This document shows positions 34,555 through 39,947 of a DNA stretch of 39,947 nucleotides, in pieces (position 1 is the stretch's first letter; every line of letters starts with the position of its first letter). Location of the stretch: the NCBI RefSeq assembly GCF_003461955.1, contig NZ_QTYB01000006.1, positions 1 to 39,947 of the forward strand, read 5' to 3'. This stretch comes from Ruminococcus sp. AM36-2AA (GTDB taxonomy: Bacteria; Bacillota; Clostridia; Lachnospirales; Lachnospiraceae). The position numbers and the translations under genes are program-made. The notes beneath the pieces were generated by a model. It saw only the letters and a list, made by a program, of their open reading frames with translations, was not told where the DNA came from and made no database searches.

Positions 34555-34583
34555 TTGCATTTTCCGAAAAATTGGTATAGTAT
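34555..34583 (+). promoter_or_regulatory. Promoter of asd
   Basis: TTGCAT (34555-34560), a 17-bp spacer, TAGTAT (34578-34583), placed nine bases after the argH stop. The predicted leader is about 50 nt. Confidence 0.75.
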
Positions 34584-34639
34584 TTACAGAAAAGACAAAT
34601 GTGTGCCATAGAGGGACACAAGATGAGGAGAGTTTTATT

Positions 34640-35725
34640 ATGAGTGAAAAACTTAAAGTCGGCATTTTAGGTGCAACTGGAATGGTTGGCCAGAGATTCA
34701 TTTCTCTTCTGGAGAATCACCCGTGGTTTGAGGTGGTTACTGTAGCAGCAAGCCCGAGAAGCGCAGGCAAGACCTACGAGGAGGCTGTAGGCGGCAGATG
34801 GAAAATGGATACTCCGATGCCGGAGGCAGTAAAGAAACTGGTCGTTATGGATATCCACGAGGTAGAGAAAGTTGCAGCTACTGTTGACTTTGTATTCTCC
34901 GCAGTTGATATGACGAAAGAAGAGATCAAGGCAATCGAGGAAGAGTATGCCAAGACAGAGACACCGGTTGTTTCCAACAACAGTGCACACCGCTGGACAC
35001 CGGATGTTCCGATGGTAGTTCCGGAAATCAACCCGGAGCACTTCGATGTGATCGAGTTCCAGAAGAAACGTCTCGGAACAAAACGCGGATTCGTAGCTGT
35101 TAAGCCGAACTGCTCTATCCAGAGCTATGCTCCGGTACTTACCGCATGGAAAGAGTTTGAGCCATACGAAGTAGTAGCTACTACATATCAGGCTATTTCC
35201 GGAGCAGGAAAAACATTCAAAGACTGGCCGGAGATGGAGCACAACATCATTCCGTACATCGGCGGTGAGGAAGAGAAGAGCGAGAAAGAGCCGTTAAGAC
35301 TCTGGGGGAAGATCGAGGACGGTGTGATCGTTCCGGCTACCACACCGGTGATCACATGCCAGTGCGTACGTGTTCCGGTTCTCAACGGACATACAGCAGC
35401 TGTATTCGTTAAATTCCGCAAGAAACCGACCAAAGAGCAGCTGATCCAGAAACTGGTAGAGTTCAAGGGACTTCCGCAGGAGCTTGAGCTTCCAAGCGCT
35501 CCGAAGCAGTTCATCCAGTATCTTGAGGAGGACAACCGTCCGCAGGTACAGATGGATGTAAACTATGAGAACGGAATGGGAGTATCTGTAGGACGTCTTC
35601 GTGAGGATACTGTTTACGATTACAAGTTTATCGGACTTTCTCACAACACTGTAAGAGGTGCTGCAGGCGGAGCTGTTCTCTGTGCAGAGACTCTGAAAGC
35701 CAAAGGATATATCCAGGCAAAATAA
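34640..35725 (+). CDS. asd: Aspartate-semialdehyde dehydrogenase
   Basis: A 361-residue NADPH enzyme reducing aspartyl phosphate to aspartate semialdehyde, the branch point to lysine, diaminopimelate, threonine and methionine. GATGMVGQRF binds NADP. The catalytic Cys is in VKPNCSIQS (Cys158). SNNSAHRWTPDVPMVVPEIN and the length place it in the archaeal/fungal-like branch also used by many Clostridia. The ATG at 34601 is in frame, but GAGGAGAG precedes 34640, where the real N-terminus starts. A terminator follows the stop. Confidence 0.95.
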   Translation: MSEKLKVGILGATGMVGQRFISLLENHPWFEVVTVAASPRSAGKTYEEAVGGRWKMDTPMPEAVKKLVVMDIHEVEKVAATVDFVFSAVDMTKEEIKAIEEEYAKTETPVVSNNSAHRWTPDVPMVVPEINPEHFDVIEFQKKRLGTKRGFVAVKPNCSIQSYAPVLTAWKEFEPYEVVATTYQAISGAGKTFKDWPEMEHNIIPYIGGEEEKSEKEPLRLWGKIEDGVIVPATTPVITCQCVRVPVLNGHTAAVFVKFRKKPTKEQLIQKLVEFKGLPQELELPSAPKQFIQYLEEDNRPQVQMDVNYENGMGVSVGRLREDTVYDYKFIGLSHNTVRGAAGGAVLCAETLKAKGYIQAK

Positions 35726-35760
35726 TCTGGTAATTCTTCATAGAGATAAAAAATCAGCAG

Positions 35761-35796
35761 AAACGGGATATCGGGTTTTCCGGTGTCCTGTTTTTG
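35761..35796 (+). terminator. Terminator of asd
   Basis: A 14-bp stem (35761-35774 with 35780-35793, several G-T pairs) around GTTTT, running into a T tract. It lies only 25 bp before the DUF3343 gene, so that gene depends on read-through or on an unseen promoter. Confidence 0.75.
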
Positions 35797-35820
35797 CGTG
35801 TGTGGAAGGAACAAAAAGAC

Positions 35821-36057
35821 ATGCGTAAAAAAGTGATCACCACAGTTGTCACGTTTTCTACGACCACAGCTGCCATGAAGATGGAAAAAACGGCGAAGGA
35901 AGCAGAATTTCCGGGAAGACTGATCCCGATCCCGTCGGAGATCAGCGCCCAGTGCGGGCTGGCCTGGAAATGTGTGGAACAGTCCGAGGAAGAAGCGGAA
36001 GTTTTTCTGAAAGAAAAAGAACTGGCCTGGGATGGCATCTATCGTGTTTTAGCATAA
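35821..36057 (+). CDS. DUF3343 small protein (putative Se/S carrier-like)
   Basis: A 78-residue protein of the DUF3343 family, annotated elsewhere as putative selenium/sulfur carrier-like; experimental proof is lacking as far as I know. It starts MRKKVITTVVTFSTTTAAMK and has one conserved Cys in SAQCGLAWKC, with a second Cys close by. An ATG at 35794 lies in the asd terminator stem, so 35821, with AAGGA ten bases before it, is preferred. It may be co-transcribed with asd by read-through; the next gene has its own promoter. No selD or nifS-like gene is near. Confidence 0.72.
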   Translation: MRKKVITTVVTFSTTTAAMKMEKTAKEAEFPGRLIPIPSEISAQCGLAWKCVEQSEEEAEVFLKEKELAWDGIYRVLA

Positions 36058-36117
36058 AGTGGATATTGTTTGTTGTGTATAACAAACCAGAAATTTTTGG
36101 AAATTTTCGCATTTTTA

Positions 36118-36146
36118 TTGTGAAATAAATGGTAAAGTGTTACAAT
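36118..36146 (+). promoter_or_regulatory. Promoter of the formate/nitrite transporter gene
   Basis: TTGTGA (36118-36123), a 17-bp spacer, TACAAT (36141-36146). The transcription start would be near 36153. Confidence 0.75.
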
Positions 36147-36166
36147 ATAACAAGCAGATTTCCGGA

Positions 36167-36212
36167 AAGCGTGTTACTGTGAACAAAGAAGCAGTAACAA
36201 AGTGCCACGCTT
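36167..36212 (+). promoter_or_regulatory. Two-part hairpin in the formate/nitrite transporter leader
   Basis: AAGCGTG-TTACTG (36167-36179) pairs with CAGTAA (36192-36197) and CACGCTT (36206-36212); an eight-base bulge (CAAAGTGC) separates the two right-hand arms. It occupies most of the 85-nt leader and ends 12 bases before the ribosome site. No T run follows. Confidence 0.6.
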
Positions 36213-36239
36213 GCTAAAAAATATGTGGAGGTGCTATTT

Positions 36240-36995
36240 ATGAACAGGGAGGATGTAGAGAAGCTGTCAACCGCTGCGAAAGGTAAGATTAATTTACTGA
36301 ACAGCAATTTCGGAAAATACTTTATGCGGGCGATCATGGCCGGATTTTTTATTGATGTGGCGATGATCTATAGTAATGTAGTAGGAAATGTATTTTCCAA
36401 AACATTCCCGGAATGGGGGAAATTCCTCGGAGCCCTGGTGTTCTCTATTGCGGTTCTTCTGATCGTAATGGTAGGAGGAGAGCTGTTTACCGGTAACAAT
36501 CTGGTAATGGCATTTGGTGCGTATGACAAGAGCGTATCATGGAAAGACGTGGGCAAGGTCTGGGGAATCAGTTACATCGGCAACTTTGTGGGATGCCTGA
36601 TCCTGGCTCTGATCTTTGTTGGTGCCGGAGCGTCCGGTACAGCAGATTACTTTGCGGGATTTATAAACGGAAAACTCAGTATTCCGGCAGGACAGATGTT
36701 TTTCCGTGCGGTGCTCTGTAATTTCTTTGTCTGTCTTGCAGTTCTCTGCGGCATTAAACTGAAGAGTGAGTCAGGCAAATTCCTGATGATCACGATCTGT
36801 ATTTCAGGTTTCGTTGTCAGCGGATTTGAGCACTGTATTGCAAATATGGGTATCTTTACAGTTGCATTCTGTATGGTGCCTGGATTGTCTGTCGGCGCTA
36901 TGCTTAAGAGCATGGTGATCGTAACATTGGGAAATATAGTTGGCGGAGGCGTGCTTCTGGCATGGCCGCTTAGAAAGATGAGTGCAGATAAATAG
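36240..36995 (+). CDS. Formate/nitrite transporter family protein
   Basis: A 251-residue pentameric channel-type protein of the FNT family (FocA, NirC, FdhC), with six membrane segments. The family signature GGELFTGNN and SYIGNFVGC are present. In a fermenting anaerobe it would most likely move formate. GGAGG, eight bases before 36240, fixes the start, since the ATG at 36225 lies before the ribosome site. pflB is not in the window. topB starts one base after its stop, so topB probably shares this promoter. Confidence 0.9.
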   Translation: MNREDVEKLSTAAKGKINLLNSNFGKYFMRAIMAGFFIDVAMIYSNVVGNVFSKTFPEWGKFLGALVFSIAVLLIVMVGGELFTGNNLVMAFGAYDKSVSWKDVGKVWGISYIGNFVGCLILALIFVGAGASGTADYFAGFINGKLSIPAGQMFFRAVLCNFFVCLAVLCGIKLKSESGKFLMITICISGFVVSGFEHCIANMGIFTVAFCMVPGLSVGAMLKSMVIVTLGNIVGGGVLLAWPLRKMSADK

Positions 36996-36996
36996 T

Positions 36997-39048
36997 ATGG
37001 CAAAGGCTTTATACATAGCGGAGAAGCCCAGCGTGGCACAGGAATTTGCGAAGGCTTTGAAGATCAACGGTCAGAGAAAAGACGGATATCTGGAATCAGC
37101 AGATTCCGTGGTGACCTGGTGTGTAGGACATCTGGTTACCATGAGTTATCCCGAAAAATATGATATCAAGTATAAAAGGTGGAGTTTTGATACCCTGCCT
37201 TTTTTGCCGCGCGAATTTAAATATGAAGTGATCCCCGGAGTCAAAAAGCAGTTTGAGATCGTAAAAGGATTGCTGAACCGGCCGGATGTGGAGACCATTT
37301 ATGTGTGTACCGACTCCGGACGTGAGGGTGAATATATTTACCGTCTGGTAGCCCAGATGGCAGGAGTGAAGGGAAAAGTCCAGAAACGAGTGTGGATCGA
37401 TTCCCAGACAGAAGAAGAAATTTTAAGAGGGATCCGGGAAGCAAAAGATATCTCGGAGTATGATAATCTGGCAGCGTCTGCCTATCTCCGCGCAAAGGAA
37501 GACTATCTTATGGGAATCAATTTTTCCAGGGTGCTGACCTTGCGTTACGGAAGCAGTGTGACCAATTATCTCCATTCCAAATATCAGGCCATTGCGGTAG
37601 GCCGTGTAATGACCTGTGTCCTTGGTATGGTAGTGCGTAGAGAGCGGGAGATCCGTGTCTTTGTGAAGACACCGTTTTACCGAGTCTTAAGCAGCATTGC
37701 CCTTGCAGGCGAAAGTTTTGACGGAGAGTGGAGGGCTGTGGAAGGCAGCCGTTATTTCCAGTCCCCGTATCTTTATAAAGAAAATGGTTTCAAGAAAAAA
37801 GAACATGCCCAGATGCTGATCGATCAGCTGATGGTGAACCAGCCCCTTTCCTGTACCGTGGAGAAAGTGGAGCGAAAAAAAGAAAACAAGAATCCGCCCC
37901 TTCTTTTTAACCTGGCGGAGCTTCAGAACGTCTGCTCCAAGCTCTTTAAGATCAGTCCGGATGAAACACTCCGGATCGTGCAGGAGCTTTATGAGAAGAA
38001 ACTGGTGACGTATCCGAGAACGGATGCCAGAGTGTTGTCTACAGCAGTTGCCAAGGAGATATATAAGAATATTTCCGGCCTTCGAAATTATCAGCAGGCA
38101 GGAGCTGCGGCAGCAGAGGTTCTGGGAATGGAATCCTGGAAAAACATTGCGAAGACCAGGTATGTGAATGACAAGCAGATCACAGACCATTATGCCATTA
38201 TTCCTACCGGCCAGGGGCTGAATGCACTGGGAAGTGTGTCTCTTACCGCACAGAGAGTGTATGAGACGATCGTGAGGAGGTTTTTATGTATTTTTTATCC
38301 TCCGGCTGTTTATCAGAAAGTGAGCCTTGTGACGAAACTGGACGGGGAATCATTCTTTTCCTCTTTTAAAGTTCTGAAAGAAGAAGGCTATCTGAAGATC
38401 GCCACGAACTCTTTTGCCCGGAAAAAAGCTTCCGACAGTGAGAAAGGCGGCAACGGGGAAGAGGAAGAAGTTTCCTGTGATACGGTGCTTCTGGAGGCGT
38501 TGCAGAAGCTGAAAAAGGGTGATATACTTCCTGTGAACGGTTTAAGTATCAAGGAAGGCGAGACTTCGCCTCCCAAACGATACAATTCCGGTTCCATGAT
38601 CCTTGCCATGGAAAATGCGGGACAGCTGATCGAGGATGAAGAGCTCCGTGCCCAGATCAAGGGAAGCGGGATCGGCACCAGTGCCACTCGTGCGGAGATC
38701 CTGAAGAAACTTTTTAACATCAAATATCTGGCGTTGAATAAGAAAAGCCAGGTGATTACGCCCACACTTCTGGGGGAGATGATCTTTGATGTGGTAAACT
38801 GTTCTATCCGGCAGCTTCTGAACCCGGAGCTTACGGCAAGCTGGGAAAAAGGCCTCACCTACGTGTCAGAGGGAAGCATCACGGAACAGGAATATATGGA
38901 CAAACTGGAACATTTTGTGCGGGTGCGGACCCAGCAGGTGGAAGCAAGCAATTATCAGTACAACCTGCGGCAGTTCTTTGACGCGGCCGCTGTAAATTAC
39001 AGGAAGCCGGAGCGTGCTTCCAGACAGGGAGGAAAAAAATCATCATGA
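36997..39048 (+). CDS. topB: DNA topoisomerase III
   Basis: A 683-residue type IA topoisomerase that relaxes negatively supercoiled DNA and decatenates replication products. The Toprim domain starts KALYIAEKPSVAQEFAKAL and has CTDSGREGEYIY (acidic metal site). The catalytic Tyr is Tyr339 in VTYPRTDARVLS. RAKEDYLMGINFSRVLT and IKGSGIGTSATRAEILKKL are other family parts. There are no C-terminal zinc ribbons. The start at 36997 directly follows the transporter stop and has only a poor ribosome site, suggesting coupling. The size matches the TopB form often found in Firmicute genomes and also on mobile elements, though no element genes are seen here. Confidence 0.92.
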   Translation: MAKALYIAEKPSVAQEFAKALKINGQRKDGYLESADSVVTWCVGHLVTMSYPEKYDIKYKRWSFDTLPFLPREFKYEVIPGVKKQFEIVKGLLNRPDVETIYVCTDSGREGEYIYRLVAQMAGVKGKVQKRVWIDSQTEEEILRGIREAKDISEYDNLAASAYLRAKEDYLMGINFSRVLTLRYGSSVTNYLHSKYQAIAVGRVMTCVLGMVVRREREIRVFVKTPFYRVLSSIALAGESFDGEWRAVEGSRYFQSPYLYKENGFKKKEHAQMLIDQLMVNQPLSCTVEKVERKKENKNPPLLFNLAELQNVCSKLFKISPDETLRIVQELYEKKLVTYPRTDARVLSTAVAKEIYKNISGLRNYQQAGAAAAEVLGMESWKNIAKTRYVNDKQITDHYAIIPTGQGLNALGSVSLTAQRVYETIVRRFLCIFYPPAVYQKVSLVTKLDGESFFSSFKVLKEEGYLKIATNSFARKKASDSEKGGNGEEEEVSCDTVLLEALQKLKKGDILPVNGLSIKEGETSPPKRYNSGSMILAMENAGQLIEDEELRAQIKGSGIGTSATRAEILKKLFNIKYLALNKKSQVITPTLLGEMIFDVVNCSIRQLLNPELTASWEKGLTYVSEGSITEQEYMDKLEHFVRVRTQQVEASNYQYNLRQFFDAAAVNYRKPERASRQGGKKSS

Positions 39049-39713
39049 TGAAAGATTTTACCATCAGCAATATGCTGGATCTGAATGAGACCATCGCGGC
39101 AGAGCTTTTTGAGGGAAAAACTTATCCGTGGGAGGTTCTTCCGGAGATCGGAGAGTTTATCATTAAACTTGGAAAAACACTGGATCCTTCTGAATATGAG
39201 AAGAAAGGTGAAAATGTATGGATCGCAAAATCTGCTACTGTTGCGCCGACTGCAAGTATTACCGGACCGGCTATCATTGGTAGGGAGGCGGAGGTACGTC
39301 ACTGTGCCTTTATCCGCGGCAAGGCCATTGTTGGCGAAGGCGCAGTTGTGGGAAACTCCACAGAGCTTAAGAATGCGGTGCTCTTTAATAAAGTGCAGGT
39401 TCCGCATTATAATTATGTTGGAGATGCAGTACTTGGGTATAAATCCCATATGGGAGCCGGATCGATTTGTTCTAATGTGAAATCGGATAAGAAGCTGGTT
39501 GTTGTGAAAGATGGGGATGAAAAGATCGAGACTGGTCTTAAGAAGTTTGGAGCAATGCTGGGAGACCATGTTGAGGTTGGATGTGGTTCCGTGCTGAATC
39601 CTGGGACTGTGATCGGACGGAATTCCAATATTTATCCGTTGTCACCGGTAAGGGGATGCGTTCCGGCGGATTCCATTTATAAAAATGCGAAAGAAATTGT
39701 GAAGAAAAAATAG
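39045..39713 (+). CDS. Left-handed beta-helix (hexapeptide) protein, GlmU-C-like
   Basis: A 222-residue protein built on hexapeptide repeats, like the C-terminal half of UDP-GlcNAc pyrophosphorylase/acetyltransferases. Turns such as SATVAPTASITGPAIIG and GEGAVVGNSTELKNAV are clear. There is no nucleotidyltransferase domain. The N-terminus (about 1-55) is a separate helical cap. Annotated relatives are often called UDP-N-acetylglucosamine pyrophosphorylase, which would be misleading here; an acyltransferase or sugar-phosphate binding role is more likely. The start overlaps the topB stop by four bases; a second ATG at 39048 is possible. Confidence 0.8.
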   Translation: MMKDFTISNMLDLNETIAAELFEGKTYPWEVLPEIGEFIIKLGKTLDPSEYEKKGENVWIAKSATVAPTASITGPAIIGREAEVRHCAFIRGKAIVGEGAVVGNSTELKNAVLFNKVQVPHYNYVGDAVLGYKSHMGAGSICSNVKSDKKLVVVKDGDEKIETGLKKFGAMLGDHVEVGCGSVLNPGTVIGRNSNIYPLSPVRGCVPADSIYKNAKEIVKKK

Positions 39714-39762
39714 TTTTTCTTTGTTTTTTGAAATAAGTTCTGCTTGGTAAGCAGTGGAAGGT

Positions 39763-39811
39763 TCGAGGAGGGGAAGCACTCACAGTTGCGAAGGCCGTCT
39801 CCCCTCCTCGA
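39763..39811. other. GC-rich long-loop hairpin
   Basis: TCGAGGAGGGG (39763-39773) pairs perfectly with CCCCTCCTCGA (39801-39811) across a 27-base loop, and a second CTCCTCCCCTCCT copy follows, so the left arm has two possible partners. No T run follows. Confidence 0.5.
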
Positions 39812-39838
39812 GCTCCTCCCCTCCTGGCCACGCAGGGA

Positions 39839-39870
39839 AGCCGCACTTTTTTGAGAGTGTGGCTTTTTTT
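39839..39870 (+). terminator. Rho-independent terminator
   Basis: AGCCGCACT pairs with AGTGTGGCT (one G-T pair) around an eight-base loop and is followed by a seven-T run. It ends the topB/beta-helix transcript. The remaining bases to the window end hold nothing recognisable. Confidence 0.82.
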
Positions 39871-39947
39871 GATGGGGCGATGGATGCGACGGTATTGTTT
39901 GCGAGAGGCTGTGCCGATCGGGTGAGAGGGGGACGGAAGGCGGGCCG

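Noticed and set aside
36997..39048. topB as a sign of an integrated conjugative element
   Set aside because: No relaxase, integrase, type IV secretion or attachment repeats are seen around it, and the neighbours are ordinary chromosomal genes.

Overview
The window looks like a chromosomal segment of an anaerobic, gut-type Firmicute, most likely a Lachnospiraceae member close to Blautia. This is inferred from protein style and gene content (paired GlgC/GlgD, QueH, DUF3786 and DUF3343 proteins, a PotC-PotD fusion, topoisomerase III of the accessory type), from the purine-rich ribosome binding sites and from sigma-A promoters with 17-bp spacers. No rRNA, tRNA, CRISPR, transposase or phage gene was seen. 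All 34 protein genes appear intact.

Layout. 1-316: noncoding, with three mini-hairpins, a terminator and a promoter. 317-2496: a Cof-type HAD phosphatase and an M20 amidohydrolase. 2497-2738: a 40-bp tandem repeat and a promoter. 2739-12065: one long operon with two consecutive polyamine-type ABC transporters (A-B-C, then A-B-C/D fusion), a free PotD-like binding protein and a PTS enzyme I paralog. 12221-13099: homocysteine methyltransferase (minus). 13304-15948: CpsB-type phosphatase and GlmS. 16055-19009: dTDP-sugar genes rfbA-rfbB-rfbD (minus, no rfbC). 19139-20320: a MerR-methyltransferase fusion (minus). 20524-22403: a membrane acyltransferase and an unknown membrane protein. 22488-24750: glgC-glgD (minus). 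25105-29774: DUF3786 protein, Nramp metal transporter, and a PAS-REC-GGDEF-EAL protein. 29849-31403: ABC permease and ATPase (minus). 31470-32189: queH. 32258-32947: unknown protein (minus). 33167-36057: argH, asd and a DUF3343 protein. 36240-39713: formate/nitrite transporter, topB and a left-handed beta-helix protein.

How the genes work together. The transporter operon appears built to import polyamine-like cations. The binding domain fused to the second PotC keeps the Trp/Asp pair expected for polyamine binding, while the free binding protein seems to have lost it, so the operon may serve two ligands. A second theme is envelope and storage carbohydrate: GlmS for UDP-GlcNAc, RfbABD for dTDP-rhamnose, a CpsB-like phosphatase and a membrane acyltransferase for surface polysaccharide, and GlgC/GlgD for glycogen.

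The most testable regulatory sites are: a MerR-type promoter (19-bp spacer with a central palindrome) in front of rfbA, next to the MerR-methyltransferase gene; a palindrome at the Nramp start site; a leader that could hide the homocysteine methyltransferase ribosome binding site; and 5' hairpins in the glgC and formate-transporter leaders. I did not find a clearly new multi-gene system. The strongest candidates for something undescribed are the dual-binding-protein transporter operon with its enzyme I paralog and the MerR-methyltransferase/rfbA pairing.
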